This document shows, one piece after another, positions 16,575 to 24,518 of a DNA stretch of 48,991 bases (position 1 is its first letter; each line of letters starts with the position of its first letter). The notes beneath the pieces are model-generated. The model did not search any database. It saw only the letters and a list, made by a program, of their open reading frames with translations, and was not told the DNA's origin. Location: the NCBI GenBank assembly GCA_034436015.1, contig DAOTWG010000026.1, forward strand, positions 1-48,991. Reading direction: 5' to 3'. Source of the DNA: DAOTVX01 sp034436015. GTDB lineage: Bacteria > Chloroflexota > Anaerolineae > Anaerolineales > Villigracilaceae. The position numbers were made by a program, and so were the translations under genes.

Positions 16575-18509
16575 ATGTCTCAGATAGATGAAATCAAAGC
16601 CCGCGTGGATATTGTTGATCTGGTCTCCGAATCGGTCAAATTGCGACGCAGCGGACGCCATTACATCGGCCTTTGTCCGTTCCACAGCGAGAAGACTCCC
16701 TCCTTCGTAGTCTCGCCGGAGCGGCAGATGTGGCATTGCTTTGGGCAATGCAACGAAGGCGGCGACATTTTCTCTTTTTTGATGAAGAAAGAGGGTTGGG
16801 ATTTTAAGGAGGCCTTGTGCTTTTTGGCCGCGCGAGCCGGCGTGGTGCTGGAAGCAATAACCCCGCAACAACAGGCGCAAAGGGAAGAGCACGAGCGATT
16901 ACGCTCTCTCCTGGAGGCTGCGGTGGTTTTCTATCGGCACCAATTATGGCATACTCCTGACGGTCAACAGGCGCTCTCGTATCTGCGCGACGGGCGTCAT
17001 TTGAGCGATGCTATCCTTGAAGCCTTTGGCCTGGGGTACGCGCCGGCGGCCTGGACTGTCACGTCGGATTACTTTCTCGCGCAAGGATATACGGAACAGG
17101 AGTTGATCGATGCCGGCCTTGTTGTCGTACGTCAGGAAGCGTCAAAGGCGCCGGCAGGCGCGCGGCGATCGTACTATGACCGCTTCCGTCATCGCATCAT
17201 GATCCCCATCCGCAACGAGAGCGGGAACATGTGCGGCTTTGGCGCCCGCGTCCTCGATCCGAACGACGTGCCAAAGTTCCTCAATTCCCCTGAAACGCCT
17301 ATTTTCTCCAAGAGTCGTTTGCTTTACGGCCTTGACCGGGCGCGAAAGGCGATCCGAATGACCAATCAGGTAGTCATTGTGGAAGGATATTTCGATGTGA
17401 TCGCCTTGCATCAGGCCGGCTTCGAGAACGTGGTCGCTCCGATGGGTACGGCGTTGACGGAGGATCAGTTGCGCCTGTTGAAGCGCTATACGCGGCGCAT
17501 CGTCCTGGCGCTTGACCCGGATGCAGCTGGTCAGGCGGCTATTTTGCGCGGCCTAGCGGCGGCGCGACAGAGCCTGGATCATACCACCGAATCGCGTTTC
17601 GACGCGCGCGGGCTGTTGCGTCACGAGGCTCGTTTACAAGCCGATTTGCGCGTGGCGCTCCTGCCCGATGCCCTTGACCCGGACGAAATCGTGCAGCGCG
17701 ATTCGGCGCAGTGGCAGACCCTCATCGAGGACGCGCAGCCCATTGTCGTTCACGTGATGCAAACGCTGGCAGCCGGTCGGGATCTGGAAGACGCCAAAGT
17801 CAAGGCAGATATTGCCGCGCAGGTGTTGCCGCTGATCGAGGACATTCCCGATGCGGTCGAGCGTGAAGCCTACCGTCAGAAACTGGCGCGCTTTCTGCGC
17901 GTGGACGAACGCGCCCTGGTTGGCGCGACGGGACGGCGGAGCCGAGTCGAAGCGCGCCGCATTCGCTCGCGTTCGGTTGAAAGCCAGTCTTCACCAACGC
18001 CGGCGATCGCTTCGCTCACTCCTGCTCGTCGTCTCGAGACATATGTGCTGAGCGTGCTCTTGCGCCGACCCGACTTGCTCTATCGTCTCGACCGGATGTT
18101 GCAAGAAGTCGGCTTGAACCGCCTGTTGGAGGAAGATTTCGGGTATACTGGGTATCAGATTCTCTTTCGCCTGTTGCGCGCCGCGCTTGAACAAGACGCC
18201 CAGGAAGTGGATGATTACCTGAAATGCCACCTTTCCCCCCCGCTTGATGAGGTTGTCGACGATCTGCTTCGCCAGTTCGAGCTGCCTGACCCGTTGGAGG
18301 ATCGTTTGCTGGAAGACTTGTTTCGCGCGGTTCGTCAGATTCGTCGCCGAGTCATCCATGAACGCCTGAACCAGATACGCTTTCTTCAGGAGGAAGCACA
18401 AGAGCAAGGTGATCTGCGCGCGGCGGCCTATCTGAATATGGCGCAGCAGTTGCGACAGGCGCTTATGGCGCTCGATCGAGCCTCGCCGGAGGCTGTTGTA
18501 TCTCGATAA
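16575..18509 (+). CDS. dnaG: DNA primase
   Basis: 644 residues. The N-terminal CHC2 zinc ribbon (CPFH, then CFGQC, about residues 33-65) is followed by the primase core and a TOPRIM domain with VIVEGYFDVIALHQAG and LALDPDAAG. The C-terminal helicase-binding region (about residues 480-640) is weakly conserved. It makes RNA primers for DNA replication with the DnaB helicase. A GGGAAGG site precedes ATG 16575. It forms the classic dnaG-rpoD macromolecular synthesis operon, with six bases between the genes; rpsU is absent. Confidence 0.96.
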   Translation: MSQIDEIKARVDIVDLVSESVKLRRSGRHYIGLCPFHSEKTPSFVVSPERQMWHCFGQCNEGGDIFSFLMKKEGWDFKEALCFLAARAGVVLEAITPQQQAQREEHERLRSLLEAAVVFYRHQLWHTPDGQQALSYLRDGRHLSDAILEAFGLGYAPAAWTVTSDYFLAQGYTEQELIDAGLVVVRQEASKAPAGARRSYYDRFRHRIMIPIRNESGNMCGFGARVLDPNDVPKFLNSPETPIFSKSRLLYGLDRARKAIRMTNQVVIVEGYFDVIALHQAGFENVVAPMGTALTEDQLRLLKRYTRRIVLALDPDAAGQAAILRGLAAARQSLDHTTESRFDARGLLRHEARLQADLRVALLPDALDPDEIVQRDSAQWQTLIEDAQPIVVHVMQTLAAGRDLEDAKVKADIAAQVLPLIEDIPDAVEREAYRQKLARFLRVDERALVGATGRRSRVEARRIRSRSVESQSSPTPAIASLTPARRLETYVLSVLLRRPDLLYRLDRMLQEVGLNRLLEEDFGYTGYQILFRLLRAALEQDAQEVDDYLKCHLSPPLDEVVDDLLRQFELPDPLEDRLLEDLFRAVRQIRRRVIHERLNQIRFLQEEAQEQGDLRAAAYLNMAQQLRQALMALDRASPEAVVSR

Positions 18510-18515
18510 AGAACT

Positions 18516-20132
18516 ATGGCCCGCAAAATGAAACCTGTCCCTCGTTACCCCCGTCGTCCTTTTGCCGCCGACGCGACTCCGGAAGCTGGAAGTTCCCCAC
18601 AAGAGGCCGATGTTTCTCGCCTGGCGCTGCCTGTAGGGGGATTGGAGGAGGCTGGCGACGCCCTTGACCTGCTGGAGACGCCGTCTGAGAAGGACCTCTT
18701 GCTGGAAGAGGTCGAAGACCTGGCCGTGGAAGAAACGCTCGGGGCGCGCGATGGGGAGGCGATGGCCGAGCTGGCGGAAGATCCGGTGCGCCTCTACCTG
18801 CGCGAAATTGGCGGCGTCCGCCTGTTAGACGCGGACACCGAATTTCGCTTGGCCACTCTACTTGAAGGGCGGCGTCTGATTCTGACGCTGAGCCGCCGGA
18901 AGCTCGCCCGAACGACCGATGCGACGCCGGCGCGTACATTGTATCATCTGGCGTTGCGCGATTTACTGACCGATTGGCAGCGGGCGAAGGAGGATGCCGA
19001 CCGCTTGGCAACAAACTTGCCCGACCTGGCATTGATGCTGGGCGAAGCGCAAATGTTACAGCAGACGTGGGAGAGCGATTCGCCCTCCTATTTGCGCTCG
19101 TTTATGGAGCAACAGCCTTGGGGTCAGGATTCGGTGTGGGACGAGTTAATCGCGCACACCTATAACATGTTTCTCGTACTCTATCTGTTGCCTGAACCGT
19201 TCGCGACATGGTTGTTGGTTCATGTCCGACGGCATGGCGATCTGCCTGTCTTGCGCACGCTCTACCGGCATTTGCCGGATGAGGCGGACTTGAACGCTGA
19301 ACTGACGGCGGTGCGCCTGCGCGCGGAAGAGGCGCGCGCGGCACTCATTCGCGCGAACTTGCGGCTGGTGGTCAGCGTGGCAAAGCGTTACCTGGGGCGT
19401 GGCGTCTCGTTCCTGGACCTGATTCAAGAGGGAAACCTGGGGTTGTTACGCGCCATCGGCAAGTTTGACCCGCGACGCGGTTACAAATTTAGCACCTATG
19501 CCACCTGGTGGATTCGTCAGGCCATTAACCGCGCCCTCGCCGAGCAAGCGCGTACGATTCGCATCCCGGTCCACCTGTTCGAGTCAATTTCCCGTATCAT
19601 GAAGACGCAACGCTCGCTAGCGCAACAGTTAGGCCGTGAACCAAGCAGTGAGGAGGTGGCCTTGGAGGTGGGCTTTCTCCCGCCGGAAGACGTGCAGGCT
19701 ATTTTGCGGGCGCGCGCCGAGAATCGCCCTCTCGATCCAATCCTGCAACGTCGCTGGCAACAGGCGACGACAAAGGTGGAGCGCATCTTGCGCTCGGCAG
19801 AAGAGCCGGTCTCGCTGGAAGGGCCGGTGGGCGATGAGGATTCGGGCCAATTGGGCGACTTCATTGAAGATGAAGAGGCCATCGAGCCAATGGATGCCGC
19901 CGCGCGCGAGATGCTGCGCGAGCAGGTGCAGCATGTTCTGGCCGCGCTTTCGGAGCGGGAACGCCAGGTATTGGAACTGCGCTTTGGCCTGATTGACGGC
20001 AAAGACCATACGCTGGAGGAAGTCAGCCGCTACTTTAACGTAACGCGCGAGCGCATCCGTCAAATCGAAGCCAAGGCCCTGCGCAAGTTGAGGCATCCCA
20101 CGCGAAGCCGCCATTTGAGAGAATATCTATAG
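18516..20132 (+). CDS. rpoD: RNA polymerase sigma factor, RpoD/SigA type
   Basis: 538 residues. An acidic N-terminus is followed by region 1.2 (DPVRLYLREIGGV, about residue 88) and a non-conserved spacer of about 160 residues. Region 2 has ANLRLVVSVAKRYLGRGVSFLDLIQEGN and KFSTYATWWIRQAI, and regions 3 and 4 end in a helix-turn-helix (TLEEVSRYFNVTRERIRQIEAKAL). These features indicate the group 1 housekeeping sigma factor or a close paralogue. It is cotranscribed with dnaG. The TTGACA/TATAAT-like promoters in this window fit such a factor. Confidence 0.93.
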   Translation: MARKMKPVPRYPRRPFAADATPEAGSSPQEADVSRLALPVGGLEEAGDALDLLETPSEKDLLLEEVEDLAVEETLGARDGEAMAELAEDPVRLYLREIGGVRLLDADTEFRLATLLEGRRLILTLSRRKLARTTDATPARTLYHLALRDLLTDWQRAKEDADRLATNLPDLALMLGEAQMLQQTWESDSPSYLRSFMEQQPWGQDSVWDELIAHTYNMFLVLYLLPEPFATWLLVHVRRHGDLPVLRTLYRHLPDEADLNAELTAVRLRAEEARAALIRANLRLVVSVAKRYLGRGVSFLDLIQEGNLGLLRAIGKFDPRRGYKFSTYATWWIRQAINRALAEQARTIRIPVHLFESISRIMKTQRSLAQQLGREPSSEEVALEVGFLPPEDVQAILRARAENRPLDPILQRRWQQATTKVERILRSAEEPVSLEGPVGDEDSGQLGDFIEDEEAIEPMDAAAREMLREQVQHVLAALSERERQVLELRFGLIDGKDHTLEEVSRYFNVTRERIRQIEAKALRKLRHPTRSRHLREYL

Positions 20133-20157
20133 GGCACGCCCAGAGGACAAAGCGCAC

Positions 20158-21393
20158 ATGCATGCGAGCGCGGCGATCACGCAGCAAGACGATGGTTTCG
20201 AGGCATGTCTGGAGATTTTGCTGGCAGAACTTGAACTTGCCATCCGCTGGGATAGACCATCCCTTTTGCTGGCTGTGTATCCCACCGAGGGCGTTCGTCA
20301 GCAAGCAGAGGCTGTGCTGGAGGGACGCCTGCGCGCCTTAGGGCAGGAGGTGAACCGTTTCCAGGTAACGCCCGCCGAGTTCGATGTGGCCCGGATTCTG
20401 GCGCAACGCGCGGGCGCCGCGCAGGTTGTGTTTTTCGTCACGGGGCTGCGCTGGGGGGGAGGCAGGGGTAGAGGCAACGCGTACCGCGCGCTCAATCTGC
20501 ATCGAGAGGTTTTCGTGGAGCAAAAATTGCGTGTGGTCTTCTGGCTCACGTTGCAGGAAGCCTCCGAGCTGCCACGTCGCGCGCCGGATTTTTGGGCATT
20601 CCGTCATCGTGTAGTGGAATTTCCTACTCCGGCGCCGTTCCCCTCGGCGCAGAAAGGCGATTCTCCCCCGCGTGACACGGCGACAGAGGACGCCGTCGCC
20701 ATGCGCGAGGCGATGCTGGCTTCCTTGCCCGACGCCGCGGAATCGCAGGCAACGCGCTTTTCCCTACTTCTCGAACTGGCCTCCCTGTATCGTCAGAGGG
20801 GGGCTTTCATGCGCGCACGGGAGTTGAGTCATCGAGCCGTGGAATTGGCCGAACAGATGCGGGAAAAAAAACTCGAGGCGCAGGCATGGATAGAACTAGG
20901 CCTGGCAACGTTGGGGGAGGACGATATTCCTGCCGCGCTCCAGGCCTGTCAACGAGCGATAGAACTGGACCCTAACAATGTGTTGGGATGGGAGAGCCTG
21001 GGGATGGCCTACAGCGCCGCCGGTCAGAATGAGACGGCAATACAAGCCTGGCAGAGAAGCATTGAAGGCAACCCGCGCCGGGCGGTCGCCTGGGCCGGCC
21101 TGGGAGACGCTTATCGCGCCCTGGGTCGCCTGGAAGAAGCACGCTTGGCTTACCGCAAGGCGGCGCGGTTGGCGCCGGGGAATGCCATCTATTGGACGCT
21201 CTTGGGGGAAACGCTCTACGAAGCAGGAAGCGTGACCGCCGCGCTGTCCCCATTGCGCAAGGCTGTGCGACTGGACGAAGGACAGGCGCGCGCCTGGGAG
21301 ACATTGGCGCGCGCTTACCAACAGTTGGGACGTCCACGCGCGGCGGAGCAAGCAAGACGCAGCGCGCGAACGATGAGAAAACCTGCCCTCTAG
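20158..21393 (+). CDS. TPR-repeat protein with unknown N-terminal domain
   Basis: 411 residues with two parts. Residues 1-160 form an alpha/beta domain (SLLLAVYPTEGVRQQAEAVL, later VVFWLTLQEASELPRRAPDFWAFR) resembling a module in other Chloroflexota proteins where it precedes ATPase or TPR parts; I know no function for it. Residues about 195-405 contain at least five tetratricopeptide repeats, for example AIELDPNNVLGWESLGMAYSA and AWAGLGDAYRALGRLEEA, so it is probably a protein-protein scaffold. No signal peptide or membrane segment is present. It starts 25 bases after rpoD, with AGAGGA upstream, and is probably cotranscribed with dnaG-rpoD. Confidence 0.75.
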   Translation: MHASAAITQQDDGFEACLEILLAELELAIRWDRPSLLLAVYPTEGVRQQAEAVLEGRLRALGQEVNRFQVTPAEFDVARILAQRAGAAQVVFFVTGLRWGGGRGRGNAYRALNLHREVFVEQKLRVVFWLTLQEASELPRRAPDFWAFRHRVVEFPTPAPFPSAQKGDSPPRDTATEDAVAMREAMLASLPDAAESQATRFSLLLELASLYRQRGAFMRARELSHRAVELAEQMREKKLEAQAWIELGLATLGEDDIPAALQACQRAIELDPNNVLGWESLGMAYSAAGQNETAIQAWQRSIEGNPRRAVAWAGLGDAYRALGRLEEARLAYRKAARLAPGNAIYWTLLGETLYEAGSVTAALSPLRKAVRLDEGQARAWETLARAYQQLGRPRAAEQARRSARTMRKPAL

Positions 21394-21420
21394 CGGCCGG
21401 ATCCGATTCCCGTTTCACAT

Positions 21421-22617
21421 TTAGGGAGGGGGCAAGTAGTCGAGGGGATTGACCTTGCCGTATTGACTGTGCATCAATTCGAAGTGCAGGTGTGGGCCGC
21501 TGGAATTGCCGGTGCTGCCCATCAAGCCGATCAATTCGCCTTGTCCAACGCTCTGCCCACAAACAACATTGATCTGGCTGAGATGTGCATAAAGTGATTG
21601 CCAACCTGTGCCGTGATCGAGTACGATAACGTTCCCATATCCCCAATCGTTCCAGCCCGCGTAGACGACCACGCCGGCGTCGGTGGCGAAAATGCCATTG
21701 CCTGTCTCGCCGGCCAGATCGATGCCGTAGTGCCCGGTTTCGGGCGAGTAGTTGTATCCGGACAACCAGTGCTTCGATGTCGGCCAGACGAATGTGCCAA
21801 AGCCAACGGCGCCGCCAGGAATCGCCCCGCATGCCCCCGGGCCAATAATTTTCGCGCGCGCCGGGTTCTGCCGCGTGATGCCAATCGGCGCCTGCCAGGA
21901 GAGCAGTTCGCGCCGCCCGCCGGGGATGATCAACCATGTGCCGGCTGGGATATTCGGCTGTGCGTAATCGCCGATAGTTTCAGGGTCCAGACGGTTGCCT
22001 GGATAATTGATGATGACTTCCGGGTCCACGCCAAAGAATGCTGCCACCTTGCTCAGATTCTCTGTGCCGAGCCATTCGTAATACGTGCCGTCTACCGGCA
22101 AAATGTTCAGCACCTGCCCCGGTCGCAGGCTGTGTGGTGTGTCTTTCAGCACGGCGTAATTACCGAAGAGGATTGTGCTCGGCTTAAGGCCGAATTTCTC
22201 CGCAATGCCAAAAACGGTATCGCCTGGTTGTACGGTGTACTGAATAACCTCGATGCGTGGACGGGAAGGGATGATGGTGCGCGGCGAGGTGGAACGCCCA
22301 ATGGCTTGCCATTCCCCCGTGGTTTTGACGGGGATGCTTTCCAGCGATAACGGCAGGCTGGTCGGCGTCGCCGCGCGTGGCGCGCTTTCGGTGGCAAGCG
22401 CAACCGGCGGATAGAGGACTTGCATCACCAGGACAATGGCCAGAATCAAGACAACCGACACAATGTGTCCGCCCAGACGCACGGCAAGCTCGGTCAATCC
22501 CAGGCGTGCTAGCGTGTCGCTGACGCGTTCAAAACGGCCACCACTTGACGACTCGCCGGCAAGGTTCTCTTCTCCCCTTTCCTGTGCTGGGGCACGCTGC
22601 TCAGCGTTTTGGTTCAT
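21421..22617 (-). CDS. LysM and M23 (LytM-type) cell-wall peptidase
   Basis: 398 residues from ATG 22617. One N-terminal membrane anchor (about residues 45-68, HIVSVVLILAIVLVMQVLY) is followed by two LysM-like segments (YTVQPGDTVFGIAEKFGL and a more divergent WLGTENLSKVAAFFGV). The C-terminal M23 domain carries H-x3-D (HYGIDLAG) and HLHFE, the zinc ligands, with YAHLSQ between. It should cut peptidoglycan cross-links outside the membrane, or act as an amidase activator. The frame opens upstream at 22656, but this lies within the promoter. No ribosome-binding site precedes 22617; a good promoter ends 9 nt before it, so the mRNA is probably leaderless or nearly so. It is convergent with the TPR gene (27 bases apart). 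Confidence 0.9.
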   Translation of the reverse strand: MNQNAEQRAPAQERGEENLAGESSSGGRFERVSDTLARLGLTELAVRLGGHIVSVVLILAIVLVMQVLYPPVALATESAPRAATPTSLPLSLESIPVKTTGEWQAIGRSTSPRTIIPSRPRIEVIQYTVQPGDTVFGIAEKFGLKPSTILFGNYAVLKDTPHSLRPGQVLNILPVDGTYYEWLGTENLSKVAAFFGVDPEVIINYPGNRLDPETIGDYAQPNIPAGTWLIIPGGRRELLSWQAPIGITRQNPARAKIIGPGACGAIPGGAVGFGTFVWPTSKHWLSGYNYSPETGHYGIDLAGETGNGIFATDAGVVVYAGWNDWGYGNVIVLDHGTGWQSLYAHLSQINVVCGQSVGQGELIGLMGSTGNSSGPHLHFELMHSQYGKVNPLDYLPPP

Positions 22618-22626
22618 GGCAGAGAT

Positions 22627-22656
22627 ATAATAACACGGCAAGGAATGCCCTGTCAA
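22627..22656 (-). promoter_or_regulatory. promoter of the M23 peptidase
   Basis: TTGACA (22651-22656) and TATTAT (22627-22632) are spaced by 18 bases on the minus strand. Only 9 nt separate the -10 box from the ATG, so the transcript would start at or within 2-3 nt of the start codon. Confidence 0.65.
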
Positions 22657-22665
22657 GCGGGGCCG

Positions 22666-22750
22666 GTTTGGTGTGCGCGCAAGCGTTATCGGCGGTCTGG
22701 CTCTGTTGCACGACTTCCCAGAGTTGTGTTACAACTTTGGCGCGGACAGC
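22666..22750. repeat. dispersed imperfect palindromic element, copy A
   Basis: This intergenic stretch begins TTTGGTGTGCGCGCAAG and ends TTTGGCGCGGAC, with complementary ends. By eye, 28 of 35 positions from 22671 match the element at 36208-36242, and the match weakens after that. It lies between the divergent M23 and hrcA promoters. Its function is unknown; it could be a protein-binding site or a small REP-like repeat. Confidence 0.45.
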
Positions 22751-22764
22751 AACACTCCTCTCAT

Positions 22765-22794
22765 TTGACGTTCCTCAAACAAGCATGGTATGAT
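22765..22794 (+). promoter_or_regulatory. sigma-A promoter of the hrcA-dnaK operon
   Basis: TTGACG (22765-22770), 18 bases, TATGAT (22789-22794). Transcription should start near 22801, so the CIRCE operator lies just inside the transcribed leader, the usual position for HrcA repression. Confidence 0.8.
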
Positions 22795-22808
22795 TAGGAA
22801 CGATTGTT

Positions 22809-22835
22809 TTAGCACTCGCGAGGGGAGAGTGCTAA
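22809..22835 (+). promoter_or_regulatory. CIRCE operator (HrcA binding site)
   Basis: A perfect consensus: TTAGCACTC (22809-22817), nine-base spacer, GAGTGCTAA (22827-22835). HrcA binds this inverted repeat and represses chaperone genes until heat or unfolded protein titrates the GroE-assisted repressor. It lies 17 bases before the hrcA start codon. Confidence 0.97.
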
Positions 22836-22851
22836 CTTCAAGGAAGAAGCG

Positions 22852-23910
22852 ATGCGTGAATTGTCTCAGCGCCAGCGATTGATTCTCGCGCTTATCGTGC
22901 GTGATTACATTGAGACAGCACAGCCGGTCAGTTCCGGGCGATTGGTTGAGCGTTATCCTCTTGGTCTCAGCCCGGCGACCATCCGCAATGAGATGGCCGC
23001 GCTGACCGAGGCTGGCTACCTGCGCCAGCCGCATACCTCCGCCGGACGCGTGCCAACGGAGGAGGGCTACCGCTATTTTGTGACGCGCATTGTCTATCAA
23101 AGCGACTTGCCCGAATCGGCGCGGCGCACCATTAGTCATCAATTCCATCAGGCGCGGCAAGATATGGAGGAATGGATGCCGCTGGCAGCATCGATTCTTG
23201 CGCGTCAATCGCGCGCGGCCTCGCTGGTAACAGGGCTCCATGCTCCGCGTGCCCGCTTCCGCCACCTCGAACTCATCTCCACGCAAGGACGCCAAGTGCT
23301 CATGGTGCTGGTCTTCGACGGCGGCGAAATCTCACAGCAGATTCTGACTCTGGCCGAGCCGGTGTCGCAGGAACACCTGAGTCAGACCGCCGATGTGCTC
23401 AACCACCTGTGCGCAGGCAAGACTCCGGCGGAGGTGGGCAGTTTACCCCCACGCGCGGATGCCCTGGAAAGAGATGTCCTGACGCTGGTTGTGCAGGACA
23501 TGGAACGCAACGAGCAGCGCATTGCTGGTGAGGTTTACCTGGATGGGCTGAGCAATATTCTTGCTGAACCGGAATTCGTCGAATCGGGCGAGGCGAGACG
23601 CGCCCTACAACTTTTCGAAGAACGGGCTCGCCTACAAGAACTCCTCGCGCGCACCATCTCCAACGCCGAGATCGGCGATGTGCAAGTGCTGATTGGCGGC
23701 GAAGGCAAATGGGAAGAACTCGAACGGTGTTCAGTCGTGCTTGCTCGCTACGGCATCAACGGCCTTGCCAGCGGCGCCTTGGGCGTCTTTGGCCCAATGC
23801 GCATGTCTTATACGCGCACCATCCCCATTGTGCGCTTCATGGCCGATTTATTGAGCGATCTCGTCGCAGCAGTCATGTTAGGAGAAGAATATGCGCAACA
23901 AGAGAAATAA
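22852..23910 (+). CDS. hrcA: heat-inducible transcription repressor HrcA
   Basis: 352 residues. The N-terminal winged helix (LSQRQRLILALIVRDYIETAQPV, then SPATIRNEMAALTEAGYLRQPHTSAGRVPTEEGYRYFV) is the HrcA DNA-binding domain. The C-terminal domain has the family end block (YARTIPIVRFMADLLSDLV-like). It represses its own operon through the CIRCE element 17 bases upstream. AAGGAAG serves as ribosome-binding site. The last 20 bases overlap grpE. Confidence 0.97.
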   Translation: MRELSQRQRLILALIVRDYIETAQPVSSGRLVERYPLGLSPATIRNEMAALTEAGYLRQPHTSAGRVPTEEGYRYFVTRIVYQSDLPESARRTISHQFHQARQDMEEWMPLAASILARQSRAASLVTGLHAPRARFRHLELISTQGRQVLMVLVFDGGEISQQILTLAEPVSQEHLSQTADVLNHLCAGKTPAEVGSLPPRADALERDVLTLVVQDMERNEQRIAGEVYLDGLSNILAEPEFVESGEARRALQLFEERARLQELLARTISNAEIGDVQVLIGGEGKWEELERCSVVLARYGINGLASGALGVFGPMRMSYTRTIPIVRFMADLLSDLVAAVMLGEEYAQQEK

Positions 23911-24481
23911 TAATGAAGATCAGGTACAAGCTGCTCAGGGAGAGGTCGAATCGCAATTGCCCGCCGAGGCTGTTCCCGCGGAAGGCGAGGCGGTAAGCGC
24001 GGAAACTGCACAGCCCGCTGGCCTCTCGCTGGAAGAACTGCAAAAACAACTTGCCGAAGCCCAGGCGCAAGCTGCCGAGTATAAAGAAGGGTGGCAACGG
24101 GCAATCGCTGAATTCCAGAACTATCGCCGGCGGGTGGAGAATGAGAAGAATGAGACCTATCAGGTCGTCCTGATTGACATTATCCAGCGCTACCTGCCCA
24201 TTCTGGATGACCTGGAGCGCGCCTTGGCGGCCCGTCCTCCTGAACTACCCTGGGCAGATGGCATCGAACTCATTTACCGCAAATGGCAGGCCTTGCTGGA
24301 AGCAGAAGGGGTGCAGCGCATCCCGGCCGAGGGAGCAATCTTCGACCCGCGTTTCCATGAAGCCATCGCGCAGGAAGTTGCCGAGAACTGCGAGAGCGGA
24401 CGCATCATCGAGGTTGTCCGTCAGGGGTATGTGATCGGCGAGCGCGTTGTCCGGCCGGCGCTGGTCAAGGTGGCGCAGTAA
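23891..24481 (+). CDS. grpE: nucleotide exchange factor GrpE
   Basis: 196 residues. A charged, poorly conserved N-terminus is followed by a long coiled coil (about residues 45-90, SLEELQKQLAEAQAQAAEYKEGW). The GrpE signature segment is RAIAEFQNYRRRVENEK, and a beta-domain contains FDPRFHEAIAQ and GYVIGERVVRPALVKV. It releases ADP from DnaK. ATG 23891 has GGAGAAG before it and lies inside the end of hrcA, so the two are coupled. Confidence 0.95.
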   Translation: MRNKRNNNEDQVQAAQGEVESQLPAEAVPAEGEAVSAETAQPAGLSLEELQKQLAEAQAQAAEYKEGWQRAIAEFQNYRRRVENEKNETYQVVLIDIIQRYLPILDDLERALAARPPELPWADGIELIYRKWQALLEAEGVQRIPAEGAIFDPRFHEAIAQEVAENCESGRIIEVVRQGYVIGERVVRPALVKVAQ

Positions 24482-24518
24482 CGCCGCTATCCTGCCTTGC
24501 TTTTTTTGAGGAATCCGT

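Noticed and set aside
20972..21937. 321-codon minus-strand frame across the TPR and M23 genes
   Set aside because: It covers two well-supported genes in other frames and has an arginine-rich, shadow-like composition.
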